The notes: generated by a model from the sequence alone, not told the origin. 15,000 nt of DNA from Penaeus vannamei (GCF_042767895.1 NC_091574.1:929786-944785), one strand, 5' to 3'. Positions 1-8,498 are shown, counted from the stretch's first letter. Translations and numbers: made by a program.

Positions 1-98
1 CCTCTTATTCTTCTTGCTTTGTCTCGAGAGTTTTTTTTATCATCATCTTCCGTGTGTGTCGCTGCGTGTGTCGGTTTGCAGGCTTTCGTGTTGGTGGT
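1..98. other. Mixed-sequence island at the left edge
   Basis: A short T/C-rich stretch that becomes less repetitive at about 45-98, where CGTGTGTGTCGCTGCG is seen. I recognise no gene or known element. Every open frame through it runs straight into the low-complexity DNA that follows. Confidence 0.4.
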
Positions 99-291
99 GT
101 TTGTTTGTTTTTGTTTTTGTTTGTTTGGTTGTTTGTTTTGTTTTTGTTCTTGTTTTTGTTTGCTTGTATTTTTGTTTTTGTTGGTGTTTGTTTTGTTTTT
201 GTTTGTTTTTGTATTTTGTTTGTATTTGTTTGTAACTGTTTCCTTTGTTGTTTGTTTTGTTTGTTGTTTGTATGTTTGTTTTTGTGTTGTT
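99..291. repeat. Degenerate TTTG / TTTTTG repeat
   Basis: The + strand consists almost only of T with single G interruptions, arranged as TTTG and TTTTTG units with occasional C or A. The complementary strand is a CAAA-type repeat. Translations give a Phe/Val/Cys/Leu string that looks like membrane protein but reflects composition only. Confidence 0.9.
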
Positions 292-296
292 GCGTT

Positions 297-666
297 CCCC
301 TCCCCTCCCCCTCCCTCTCTCCCCTCCACCCCCTCCCCCTCTCCCCTTCCCCCTCCCCACCATCTCCCTCTCCTCCTCCCCCTCTCCCTCCCATCCCCCC
401 CTCTCTCCCATCCCCCCCCCCTCCCTTTTCTTTTCCCTCTCCCCCTCCCCCTCCCCCCCCCTCTCCCCCTCCCTCCCCTCTCTCCCTCTCTCCCCCTTCC
501 CCCTCCCTCCCCTCTCTCCCTCTCTCCCCCTTCCCTCTCTTCCCCCTCCCTCCCCTCTCCCTTCCCCCCTTTCCCCCTCTCCCCCTCCCTCTCCCCCTTC
601 CTCCACCCTCCCTCCCCCTCCCTTCCCTCCCTCTCCCCCTCCCCCCCCCCCCTCCCCCCTCCCTCA
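297..666. repeat. C-rich polypyrimidine tract (CCCTCCC type)
   Basis: About 370 bases of nearly pure C and T, in CCCTCCC, CTCCCC and CTCTCC arrangements with a few A. The minus strand is a G-rich polypurine with many runs of three or more G, so G-quadruplex on that strand and i-motif on this one are plausible. It immediately precedes composite-repeat copy A, just as a much shorter C tract (about 1006-1066) precedes copy C. Confidence 0.93.
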
Positions 667-672
667 AAGCGA

Positions 673-757
673 CCCCGAACGCGATACGAGTTTTATCCGA
701 CGCTCGTTCTGCCCGTATTCAAGTGGCCGGCGTGTGAAGGTGAGGCGTCTTAGTAAG
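673..757. repeat. Composite repeat block, copy A
   Basis: This CpG-rich block starts CCCCGAACGCGATACGAG and ends GTGTGAAGGTGAGGCGTC followed by TTAGTAAG. Copies of its ends recur at 954-978 and 1064-1118. It is the longest copy: about 30 bases (ACGCTCGTTCTGCCCGTATT and neighbours) are absent from copy C. It lies between a C-rich tract and a T-rich/CT tract. The family is unrecognised and may be a fragment of a dispersed repeat amplified locally. Confidence 0.7.
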
Positions 758-789
758 TTTTTTATTTTTTATCGTTCTCTTCGTTTTTT

Positions 790-794
<5 letters not shown>

Positions 795-826
<32 letters not shown>
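795..826. repeat. (CT)16 microsatellite
   Basis: Uninterrupted CT dinucleotides follow a run of T. The sequence then continues as T/C-rich DNA. Confidence 0.95.
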
Positions 827-830
<4 letters not shown>

Positions 831-831
831 G

Positions 832-978
832 ATGCTCTGTTTCTTCTTGTTTTTTCTTCTGTGTGAAGGGGTTTTTTTTTCGTTGTCTCTTCTGTTTCTT
901 TCTCTTTCTGATTCTCTGTTTCTTTATTCGGTTCTTTTTCTTGTTTTTCTTCTGTGTGAAGGTGGGCGTATTAGTAAG
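832..978. repeat. Duplicated T-rich unit carrying composite block B
   Basis: Two related segments begin GATGCTCTGTTTCTT (831 on) and GATTCTCTGTTTCTT (909 on). Both reach TTTTTCTTCTGTGTGAAGG, at about 851-869 and 943-962. The second continues into GGGCGTATTAGTAAG, which matches the 3' ends of blocks A and C. The first loses this tail after GTGTGAAGGGG. These are degenerate tandem copies in pyrimidine-rich DNA with no coding potential. Confidence 0.65.
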
Positions 979-1063
979 TTTTTTTTTTGTTTTTTTTTGT
1001 CGTTGTCCCCTCCCCTCCCCCTCCCTTTCTCCCTCTCTCCCTTCCCCCCTCCTCTCATCTCCC

Positions 1064-1118
1064 CCCCGAACGTGATACATTTATCCCGTATCTGTGTGAA
1101 GCTGGGCGTCTTAGTAAG
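1064..1118. repeat. Composite repeat block, copy C
   Basis: CCCCGAACGTGATAC is followed by a short TTTATCCCGTATCT linker and then GTGTGAAGCTGGGCGTC and TTAGTAAG. It matches the two ends of copy A (673-757) but is about 30 bases shorter inside. It is preceded by a C-rich tract whose start (GTTG then TCCCCTCCCCTCCCCCTCCC) resembles the start of the tract before copy A, which supports duplication of the whole composite. Confidence 0.7.
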
Positions 1119-1690
1119 ATTTTTTTTTGTCTGTCTCTTCTTTTTCTTTTTTTTTTTTCTTTATGTTTCTTATTCCTTACCGTGTTTTTTCTTTTTTTTC
1201 TTCTTCTTTCTATTTCTTTTTCTTTCTGTTTCTTTTTTCTTCCGTTTTTCTTCTTCCGCTTCTTATTTATTTTATTTATCTATTTTATTTATTTATTTTT
1301 ATTTATTTATTTATTTATTTGCTGTTTCTGATTTTTATTGTGATTATGGGTCTTAATTCTTCTTCTTTTTTCCTTCTTCTTTTTCTGATTCCTCATCTGT
1401 TTTTTTCTTCTCCTTCGTCTTATTCTTCATCTTCTTTATACTTGTTCTTCATCACTTCTCCATCTCCTTCTATGTCTTCTTCTTCTACTTCTTTCTTCTT
1501 CTTCTTCTTCTTCTTCTTCTGTCTGATTTCCCTTTTTCCATCTCCCTCTTCTTCTTCGTCTCCCCTTTCTTCCTATCTTCGTTTTCTTGTCCTCGTCTCC
1601 TCCTATTCCTCCCAGTTCCTCTTCTCTCCTCTCCCTATCTTATTTATTTCTGATTATTACTCTTATTCTTTTCATGATGTCAATTTTCGA
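1119..1690. repeat. T-rich, TTTA and TTC simple-repeat block
   Basis: Long T runs with C (1119-1260) are followed by TTTA/ATTT tetranucleotides (1264-1320). A short non-repetitive core TTCTGATTTTTATTGTGATT (1326-1345) comes next, then TTC-rich DNA including an uninterrupted CTT run at about 1493-1520. The core recurs at 6776-6801. No gene is seen: the open frames read Phe/Leu/Ser strings. Confidence 0.85.
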
Positions 1691-2110
1691 ATCAAACATT
1701 TCTTCACATTTAACACTAAATAAAAAAAAATAAGATATTAATTCTTGCAACAATTTATCATTTTTGCAACATTTATTTTTTATTATTAATGATTTAAACG
1801 AAATATTCAAGTCTTAAAAAATATTCAAGATATTCATTATTAAGATATTAAGATTCAAGATTTATTAATTAATTCATTTAATTAAGATTTAATATTAATA
1901 TTAAGATTAAGATTAAGATTATTAAGATATTGATATTCAAGATATTCATTATTAAGATATTAAGAAATATTCAAAATATTCATTCTTGCAATAATTTATC
2001 AACTTTGCAAGTTTTTTTTTTTTTTTTTTTTTTTTAATGATTTAAAAGACATATTCACGAAATCTAGTCTTACATCATTTACATACTTAAAATGCCAAAT
2101 ATTTCGTTTT
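1691..2110. other. AT-rich island with nested direct repeats
   Basis: This is one of the few stretches that is not a simple repeat. A segment at 1741-1816 (ATTCTTGCAACAATTTATCA...GTCTTA) recurs imperfectly at 1982-2072 (ATTCTTGCAATAATTTATCA...GTCTTA). Between them a 32-base perfect direct repeat lies at 1821-1852 and 1933-1964. AATATT, ATTAAG and TTAATTAA motifs abound. Stops are frequent in every frame. It may be a decayed AT-rich satellite or an old non-autonomous element. I recognise no terminal inverted repeats. Confidence 0.6.
2012..2035. repeat. (T)24 homopolymer
   Basis: Twenty-four consecutive T lie inside the second copy of the AT-island direct repeat, where the first copy has ATTTATTTTTTATTATT. 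The tract probably expanded by slippage after the duplication. Confidence 0.95.
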
Positions 2111-2159
2111 GTTCTCGTATCTTTTTTTTTCGTAACTTAGAATGGTTGTAACTTGGTTG

Positions 2160-2630
2160 AAAGGAGGTTGGGTCAAGTTGCACGGAGAGGGGGGAGTGAG
2201 GGGAAGGGGGGAGAGGGGAGAGAGGGAGAGTGAGGGGAGGAATGTAGGGAGAGGGAGAGTGGGGAGGAGTGTAGGGAGAGGGGATAAGGGGAAGGAGAGT
2301 GAGGGAAGTGAGGGGAGGAGTGAGGGGACGAATGTAGGGAGAGGGAGAGTGAGGGAGGGATGTGGGAGGGGGGCAGAGTGAAGGGAGGAGTGTAGGGAGA
2401 GGGTAAGGAGGGGGTGTGGGGAGGAGGGTGAGGAAGGGGAGAGTGAGGGGAGAGGAGTGTAGGGAGAGGGGGATAAGGGGAGGGATGTGGGGAGAGGGGA
2501 GTGAGGGGAGAGGGGGAGAGTGAGTGGAAGGGTGTAGGGAGAGGGGAGTGAGGGGAAGGAGTGTAGGGAGAGGGGGAGTGAGGGGAGGAGTGTAGGGAGA
2601 GGGGTAGTAAGGGGAAGGGGGAGAGTGTAC
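2160..2630. repeat. G-rich minisatellite (GTAGGGAGAGGG)
   Basis: Degenerate tandem units mix GTGTAGGGAGAGGGG, GTGAGGGGAGGAG and GATAAGGGG. GTAGGGA occurs at 2244, 2271, 2334, 2392, 2459, 2534, 2563 and 2592, and GTGTGGGGAG variants lie between. Spacing is irregular (about 27-75 bp). The minus strand is C-rich, and its open frames (repeating SPYTPPLTP-like peptides) are translation artefacts of the repeat. Confidence 0.88.
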
Positions 2631-3321
2631 TGTATATGCGGGTGAAAGGGTACACGTTGTCAGAGGGGAGCCCCTTGTCACGAGGGGAAAATGTAGGGGA
2701 ACGAGAGGGGAGATGGGGAGGGGACGAATAAGTAGCGGACGGGGAGGGGGTGGGGGGAAGAGGGAGAGGCAGGAGGAGAGGGACAGGAAAATGGAAGGAG
2801 GGGTTGTATGGTGCTTAGAGGGGGTGATGGATGGGGGTATGGAGGAGGAATATGATGGGGAGGAGAGGGTAGCTATTGGGGGGAGAGGTGGGGGGGAGGG
2901 GGCAGGAGGGGAAAGGGACAAGAGAATGGAAGGACTGTATGGGGGTTAGGGGGAGGGGAGGGAGGAGAGGGAGAGGGGAGGGAAATTGAGGAAGCGAAAG
3001 AGAAAAAGGGAGAATGTAAGACATTGAGAAGGAAAAGAAAGGGAAGAGAAGAGAAAGGAAGAAGGGGAGGGAAATGGAAGGGGAGAGAAAGGGAGAAGGG
3101 AAGCGAAAGAGAAGGCAAAAACGAGGAAAAGAAAAGGAAAGGGAAGGCAAAAAAAAAAGAAAGAGAAAGAGAAAGGAAAGTAAGAAGAAAGGGAGGGAAA
3201 AGAAATGGAAGGCGAGAAAAGAGAATGGCAGAGAAATTGAAAGGCATAGATAGACAAGAGAATAGAAAAGTTAAGAAAGAGAATGATATGGTTGTTGTAT
3301 GGTGTCACATGTTAAAGTATG
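2631..3321. repeat. G/A-rich low-complexity block with a G-quadruplex motif
   Basis: Purine-rich throughout. It shifts from G-rich (2690-2990) to A/G-rich (2990-3300), where GAAAGG and AAAGAGAAAG dominate. A canonical four-run G motif lies at 2878-2911 (runs of 6, 7, 5 and 4 G separated by loops of 6, 1 and 5). A small non-repetitive patch at 2630-2700 contains GTACTGTATATGCGGGTG and a TTGTCA direct repeat (2657, 2675). Another at 3283-3321 contains GGTTGTTGTATGGTGTCACA, which resembles GGGTTGTATGGTGC near 2802. No gene is seen. Confidence 0.8.
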
Positions 3322-3534
<213 letters not shown>

Positions 3535-3776
3535 TCACAGGCACAGATGTATAAAAAATGGTTGAGAAAGGGTTATGATGGAGATTAGGGGAGGGTGAGG
3601 GGAGAGAGAGAGAGAGAGAGAGTATTTTATGACGGTTTGGGGATTAGAGGAGAGAGGGAGAGGGGAGTGGAGTGAGGGGAAGAGAGGGGAGGTTGGAAGA
3701 GGGAGAAGGAAGTGATGGATAAAGTAGAATTTAACGGAGGATAGGAAGTAATCCAAAGCTTTATAAAAAGAAGGAC

Positions 3777-3780
<4 letters not shown>
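3535..3780. other. Purine-rich spacer with semi-unique patches
   Basis: It contains CACAGGCACAGATGTATAAA (3535 on), a short GA run (about 3601-3622) and a GTGATGGATAAAGTAGAATT patch near 3712. The first patch resembles AACAGTCACAGATGCTTACA at 4038, so the same flank follows two different GA blocks. No coding or RNA gene is recognised. Confidence 0.5.
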
Positions 3781-3827
<47 letters not shown>

Positions 3828-3830
3828 ATC

Positions 3831-3863
<33 letters not shown>

Positions 3864-4030
3864 ATCAGAGAACGAGATAGAGAGAGAGAGAGAATCAGAG
3901 AACGAGAGAGAGAGAGAGAATCAGAGAACGAGAGAGACAGAGAGAATCAGAGAACGAGATAGAGAGAAAGAGAGAGAATCAGAGAACGAGAAAGAATGAG
4001 ATGGAGAAAGAACAAAGACAGAGAAAGAGA
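3781..4030. repeat. GA repeat with phased GAATCAGAGA insertions
   Basis: A GA background is punctuated by GAATCAGAGA at 3827, 3862, 3892, 3918, 3944 and 3976. All but the first are followed by ACGAG. Spacings are 35, 30, 26, 26 and 32 bp, so this is a minisatellite growing inside a microsatellite, with unit length varying by GA slippage. Confidence 0.88.
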
Positions 4031-4126
4031 CAAACTAACAGTCACAGATGCTTACAAAATCCACGAGATTAAAATTCCCCTGAAATGAAGATTGACACAC
4101 CAGGGAACGAGATATGCGAAAGAAAA

Positions 4127-4318
4127 CGGGAAGAGGGATGGGAGAGAAAACGGGAAGAGGGATAGAAGAGAGAAAACGAGAAAACGGGAAGTGAAATGTA
4201 ATAGAGAAAACGGGAAGTGAAATGTAATAGAGAAAACGGGAAGTGAAATGTAATAGAGAAAACGGGAAGTGAAATGTAATAGAGAAAACGGGAAGTGAAA
4301 TGTAATAGAGAAAACGGG
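4127..4318. repeat. 26-bp minisatellite (AAAACGGGAAGTGAAATGTA)
   Basis: Five exact 26-bp periods start with CGGGAAGTGAAATGTAAT at 4185, 4211, 4237, 4263 and 4289. They are preceded by related 24-bp units containing CGGGAAGAGGGAT at 4127 and 4151. As 26 is not a multiple of three, the frame rotates, and the minus-strand reading simply repeats an FPFSLLHFTSR-type peptide. The near identity of the five units suggests recent expansion. Confidence 0.96.
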
Positions 4319-4519
4319 AAAACGGAAAAAATCATGGAAAATGGCGAACGACTCAAAGATATACTTAAGTATATGCAAATACAAAGTCTCTTAAAAGAGG
4401 AATTGGTTTTATTTGACTCTGATTAAAGGACCTGGTCATTGGTTTGTTTCTTTTGTTTTGTTAATACGAGTGTAATTGTTTTTATTTTTTTGTGTGATAT
4501 TTGTTATCAGTATTGTTAT

Positions 4520-4520
<1 letters not shown>
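4319..4520. other. Semi-unique island after the 26-bp minisatellite
   Basis: Mixed sequence containing GGCGAACGACTCAAAGATAT and later T-rich DNA. A 30-codon open frame (4334-4426, + strand) begins MENGERLKDILKYMQIQSLL and ends before TAA. It is not low-complexity, unlike all the longer frames here, but it is too short to call a gene and no ribosome or splice context supports it. Confidence 0.4.
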
Positions 4521-4574
<54 letters not shown>

Positions 4575-4663
4575 GAGAGAAAGAGAGAAAGAGAGAAAGA
4601 GAGAAAGAGAGAAAGAGAGAAAGAGAAAAAGAGAGAAAGAGAGAAAGAGAAAGGGCGAGAAAG

Positions 4664-4694
<31 letters not shown>

Positions 4695-4735
4695 CAAAGA
4701 GAAAGAGAAGGGAGGAGGGAGAAAGAGAAAGAAAA
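4521..4735. repeat. GA, GAGAGAAA and GATA repeat block
   Basis: Pure GA (4524 on) passes into an 8-bp period AGAGAGAA (about 4562-4625), then GAAA-rich DNA, then GATA tetranucleotides (4665-4693), then more GAAAGA. The graded transitions are typical of slippage-derived compound microsatellites. Confidence 0.94.
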
Positions 4736-4870
4736 AGAAATAATAAAATCCCTTTGTAAAATGCGCGTATCGAAACCTTAACAGATGGCGGAAGAGGAAG
4801 TGACAGGAGTAAAGATCGGAATAAGGGAAAAGGAAAGAGAATGATGAATAGGAATAATAAGAGACGTGCG
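4736..4870. other. Semi-unique spacer
   Basis: Non-repetitive for about 70 bases (AAATGCGCGTATCGAAACCT and then AACAGATGGCGGAAGAGG), then progressively purine-rich. It separates two GA blocks. I see no gene, promoter or RNA motif I would defend. Confidence 0.4.
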
Positions 4871-4927
4871 AAAGAGGAAGAGAGAGAGAGGGAGAGAGAG
4901 AATGAAAGAGAGAGAGAGAGAGGAGGG

Positions 4928-5018
<91 letters not shown>

Positions 5019-5056
5019 GAGAGAGGAGGGAGGAGAAGAGAGAGAGAGAAAATGAA

Positions 5057-5093
<37 letters not shown>

Positions 5094-5102
5094 AAGAATG
5101 AA

Positions 5103-5143
<41 letters not shown>

Positions 5144-5155
5144 GAGAGAAAGAAT

Positions 5156-5201
<46 letters not shown>

Positions 5202-5229
5202 GAAAAGAGAGAGAGAGGAAAAAAAAAAC
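4871..5229. repeat. GA microsatellite with AATGAAAG insertions
   Basis: Long GA runs are interrupted by AATGAAAGAGAGAG at 4901, 4980, 5000, 5051, 5097, 5125 and 5153, and by GGAGG patches near 4921-4930, 5025-5035 and 5199. The block ends in a run of A at 5219-5228, where the + strand switches abruptly from purine to C-rich pyrimidine. Confidence 0.95.
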
Positions 5230-5790
5230 CCACACAATACTCCCCTCCCTCCCCCTCCCCCAGCTTTATTCCCACGCAATACCCATCCCCTCCCCCGTCC
5301 CTCCCTCCTCCCCCTACTTTTCTCCTCTCACCTATTGGACCCAAAACGCAATAACCGCCTCCCCCTCCCTCTCTCCCTCCCCTTTTCCCCCATACCTTCC
5401 AGATCGCCCCAAAAATGGTGTCCAGTGCTTTACTCCTTCACCCCCCCTCACCCCACCTCCCCATACCCCTTGCCCTACCCTTCTGGATACACCTACACCT
5501 CCCACACCCTTCCACTATTCTGCTACACCTATATATCTGCCCTCTTCCCCCTCCCCTCCCCAGATACCTCTCCCCACCCCCACCCCCACCCCAACTAACC
5601 CCCTTCTCCCCAGTCCCCCACTTTCAGTTACCCCCACTACCCACCCCCACCCCAACTAACCCTCCCCCTCCCCTCCCCCACCAATCATCCCCCCTCCTCA
5701 GCTACCCCAACTAACCCCCCCTCCTCCCCACCTCCCCCACCTCCTCCCCCACCTTCTCCCACTGCAGCTGTCGCCTTCCCCATTCCCCCT
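5230..5790. repeat. C-rich block with CCCCAACTAACCC units
   Basis: C is dominant, mixed with T and A. CCCCACCCCAACTAACCC-type units occur around 5580-5600, 5643-5662 and 5707-5720, amid CTCCCC and CCACCTCC. G is rare. Proline/threonine/serine-rich open frames here reflect base composition. A short less repetitive stretch (about 5333-5430) includes TTGGACCCAAAACGCAATAA, which I do not recognise. Confidence 0.85.
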
Positions 5791-5845
5791 GGAGGTCACG
5801 TGATCCTGTGCATGCTGTTCGTCACTCTCTTGACAATGGCCAGGC
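5791..5845. other. Unique spacer with a palindromic E-box
   Basis: TCACGTGA at 5796-5803 contains the CACGTG E-box recognised by bHLH-ZIP factors such as USF and Myc/Max. It is followed by TGCATGCTGTTCGTCACTCT. It sits exactly between a C-rich and a G-rich block. A single 8-base palindrome can easily occur by chance, so a regulatory role is speculative. Confidence 0.3.
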
Positions 5846-6240
5846 AAGAGGGGGGGGGAGAGAGGGTTGGTGGAAAGGGAGGGAAAGAGGGAGGGGAGGG
5901 GAGGGAAGGAGTGTGGGAGGGAGGAGGGGAGGGAGGGAGGGAGAGGAGGGGATGGGAAGGGTAGGGAGGGAGAGAGGGAGGGAGGGGAGGGAGGAGGGGA
6001 AGGAAGGGAAGGAGGGAGGGAGGGAGAGAGGAGGGAGGAGGGGATAGGAAGGGGAGAGAGGGAGAGAGGGAGGGAAGGAGTTGAAAAGGGTTGTTGGGGA
6101 AGGAGGGGACTGTAAGAGGAGGGAATTGTCGGGGGTTTCCGGTGGACAAGGGAAAGGGAGGGAGGAAGGCGTGGGAAGGGAGAGTGGGACGAGGGAGGGG
6201 GAGGGGGGAGGGAGGGAGGGGGGAGAGGGAGGGGGAGATT
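5846..6240. repeat. GGGA-type polypurine block
   Basis: G and A almost throughout, as GGGAGGGA, GGGGAGGG and GAGAGGG. The densest G-quadruplex motif is 6193-6236, where at least six runs of three or more G are separated mostly by single A. A short interruption (6102-6150) contains AGGGAATTGTCGGGGGTTTC. It is roughly complementary in composition to the CCCT block at 6553-6690 downstream. Confidence 0.92.
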
Positions 6241-6299
6241 GAAAGGAGCGACTTTACTGACCTTCCTGAGAGAGTACCATCTGGTGTGTCTCTTCTCGT
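6241..6299. other. Short unique spacer at a purine/pyrimidine switch
   Basis: GGAGCGACTTTACTGACCTT and CCTGAGAGAGTACCATCTGG separate the GGGA block from CT-rich DNA. No recognised element. Confidence 0.35.
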
Positions 6300-6504
6300 T
6301 TGCTTTTATGTCTCTATTTTTTTTCTCTCTGTCTGTCTGTTCTCTCTCTGAATGACTTTCTCTCCTTTCTTTTTGTGTCTCTTTCTCATTTGTTTTCCTC
6401 TCTCTTTCTCTCTCCTTTTTCTCTTTCCCTCTCTCTCTCTCTCTCTCTTTATCTTCTCTCTCTCTCTCTCATCTGTTTATCTTCTCTCTCTCTCTCATCT
6501 GTTT

Positions 6505-6552
<48 letters not shown>
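6300..6552. repeat. CT-rich block with CATCTGTTTATCTT units
   Basis: CT dinucleotides with T-rich interruptions. CATCTGTTTATCTTCTCTCT occurs at 6470 and 6496 (26-bp period), with a partial TTTATCTTCTCTCT at about 6448. It ends in a CT run of roughly 40 bases before the C-rich block. Confidence 0.92.
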
Positions 6553-6690
6553 CCTCCTCCCTCCCTCCCCCTCCCCTCCTCCCTCCCCTCCCCCTCCCCC
6601 TCCCCCTCTCCCTCCCCCTCTCCCTCCCTCCTTCCCTCCTTCCCTCTTCCCTCTCCTCCTCCCTCCCTTTATCCGCTCTCTCCCCCTCCC
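6553..6690. repeat. C-rich polypyrimidine tract (CCCTCC)
   Basis: Pure C/T, mainly CCCTCC, CCCCCT and CCTTCC. The minus strand is G-rich with many runs of three or more. It could pair imperfectly with the GGGA block at 5846-6240. Confidence 0.93.
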
Positions 6691-6983
6691 ATCTTAACAT
6701 CTTTTTTCTTCTTGTTCTTCTTCTGCTGCTTCTTATTTTTATTCATTTATTTATTCATTTTTTAATCTTTTCTGGTTCTGATTGTTATTATGATTCTGGG
6801 TACTAGTTTTTTTCTATTTTTTCTCCTACTTCTTCTTCTGTTTTTTTCTCTCTCTTATTCTTCTTCTTTTTTCTCTTATTCTTCTTCTCCCAACTCTTCT
6901 TCTCCTTCTTCTTCTCTTATTCTTCTTCTCCCAGCTCTTCTTCTCCTTCTTCTTCTCTTCTTCTTATTCTTCTTCTTCTCCGA
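6691..6983. repeat. TTC-rich block with a 41-bp duplication
   Basis: Mostly TTC and CTT units. A tandem duplication occupies 6871-6911 and 6912-6952: both copies run from TTCTCTTATTCTTCTTCTCC into CTCTTCTTCTCCTTCTTC and differ mainly at CCCAACTC versus CCCAGCTC. The 5' part (6719-6806) has TTTA-like DNA followed by TTCTGATTGTTATTATGATT (6776-6795), a diverged copy of the core at 1326-1351. Confidence 0.88.
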
Positions 6984-7199
6984 GACCGCGGTTGGGTCCT
7001 ACACACACTCCCGAGATGCTGCTGCTGCTGCGGTTATGCTGTGAATACCGAAGGGGGAATGAGTCTTATGGGTTATGGGGTTCTCGCACGCGGATTGGTT
7101 GTTGGTTGGGGGTGGGGGGCGGCTGGGGTCTCCGTGGTGGGGGATGGGGGGGGTCAGTGTGGAGGGGGGGTGCTTTAAGTTTGGGGGTAGAAAAAATCG
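6984..7199. other. Semi-unique island leading into a G-rich cluster
   Basis: It starts ACCGCGGTTGGGTCCTACAC and has four in-phase CTG units (7018-7030), then CTTATGGGTTATGGGGTTCT. From 7108 to 7192 it is strongly G-rich (runs of 5, 6, 4, 5, 8, 7 and 5 G), with some loops of about 10 bases, so quadruplex formation is plausible but not canonical. No gene is seen. Confidence 0.45.
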
Positions 7200-7330
7200 A
7201 TTTGTTTTTTTTTTTGGTATTTTCTTTTTGTCTGGCTGTCTGTCTGCCTCTTTTTCTCTTTCTTTCTCTTTTTCTTTCTCTCTCTGTTTCTATCTCTCTC
7301 TCTCTGTTTCTCTTTCTTTCTGTCTCTCTC

Positions 7331-7366
<36 letters not shown>

Positions 7367-7518
7367 TCTCTCTCTCTCTCTCCCTCTCTCCCTCCCTCCC
7401 TCCCTCCTCCCTCTCCTCTCCTCTCCTCCACACCCCTTCACTCACCTCCTCCCTCCTTCCCCCCTCCCTCTCCCCCTCCCCTCACCCTTCCTCTCCCACA
7501 CACTCACCCAGACAACCA
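7200..7518. repeat. T-rich, CT and C-rich pyrimidine block
   Basis: Graded composition: T run (7204-7215), TTTCTC and CTGTTTCT units (7230-7335), CT dinucleotides (about 7336-7384), CCCT units (7385-7430), then C-rich DNA with CACTCACC. The minus strand is polypurine. Open frames are low-complexity only. Confidence 0.92.
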
Positions 7519-7546
7519 CGCGCACGCACGCACGCACGCACGCACC
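7519..7546. repeat. (CGCA)n tetranucleotide repeat
   Basis: Alternating CGCA units (CGCGCACGCACGCACGCA and onward) form an alternating purine-pyrimidine tract with Z-DNA potential. Flanked by C-rich DNA on both sides. Confidence 0.93.
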
Positions 7547-7956
7547 CGCCCGGCTCCTGAGCACAAGGCAAAAGTGGTCCATAGTAAATGTCAAGGAGTG
7601 AAATGCAACCGTCCTGGGCTTTGATATATGAGGATTTTCATTCTTGTCTTTTTTTTTGTATATATGTACGTTTTTTTTTTTTTTTTTTTTTTTTGGTTTT
7701 ATTTCTGGATTTTTTTTTTTTTTTTTTTTGGTAGATGCATATGGGACTCGAGGGACCAAAACCTGTTACGAAGGAAAAAAATACATGTATATATAAGGAA
7801 GTCGAACCCTATAATAATAAATATATATATAAAAAGATAATTGGAGAGTCATAAGAAGTTAGGGGGATGGGCGTTTTTTTCGGGCGTGTGGGCGAGTGGG
7901 CGAGGCGATGATACTGGAAGTGGGTGGGGGGCATGGGGTGGTAGGGGGGGGAAGAG
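7547..7956. other. Semi-unique spacer with two poly-T tracts
   Basis: Unique-looking DNA (7553-7660, with CTGAGCACAAGGCAAAAGTG) is followed by T runs at 7671-7694 (24 T) and 7711-7729 (19 T). A second unique patch at 7730-7860 contains ATGGGACTCGAGGGACCAAA and TATA-rich DNA. A G-rich patch at 7861-7950 follows (GGGCGTGTGGGCGAGTGGGC). On the minus strand GGTTCGACTTC (7801-7811) resembles a tRNA B box, but no A box or cloverleaf accompanies it. Confidence 0.45.
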
Positions 7957-8059
7957 AGAGAGAAGAGAGACAGATAGACAGAGAGATAGAGAGACAGAGA
8001 GAGAGAGAGAGAGACAGACAGATAGATAGACAGATAGATAGATAGATAGATATACAGAC

Positions 8060-8134
<75 letters not shown>

Positions 8135-8175
8135 TAGATAGACAGATAGATAGGTAGACAGACAGACAGAGAGAC

Positions 8176-8206
<31 letters not shown>

Positions 8207-8209
8207 GAC

Positions 8210-8244
<35 letters not shown>

Positions 8245-8498
8245 TAGACAGACAGAGATAGATACAGACAGACAGATAGATAGACATAGATAGATACAGA
8301 CAGATAGACAGACAGAGATAGATACAGACAGATAGACAGACAGAGATAGATACAGACAGATAGACAGACAGACAGAGAGAGAGACAGATAGACAGACAGA
8401 CAGAGATAGATAGATACAGAGAGATACAGACAAATAGACAGACAAACACTGACAGAGACAGTGAGACAGAGAGAGCGAGAACGAAAGAGAGAGAAATA

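Noticed and set aside
19..832. Plus-strand frames with hydrophobic start and proline-rich tail (membrane- or mucin-like)
   Set aside because: The hydrophobic part is the TTTG repeat and the proline part is the C-rich tract. Equivalent frames are open in all three phases.
4482..5344. Long minus-strand open frames rich in Ser-Leu, and + frames rich in Arg-Glu
   Set aside because: They translate GA/CT dinucleotide repeats, are open in several frames at once, and contain no domain or normal amino-acid composition.
5796..5803. Functional E-box promoter element TCACGTGA
   Set aside because: A single 8-base palindrome without other promoter motifs or a nearby gene. Noted as a feature but not claimed as functional.
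7018..7030. CTG trinucleotide expansion
   Set aside because: Only four units, within the range expected by chance in repeat-rich DNA.
7730..7815. tRNA or tRNA-derived SINE on the minus strand, from GGTTCGACTTC
   Set aside because: Only one B-box-like word is present. No A box at the right distance, no cloverleaf arms, and the surroundings are AT-rich.
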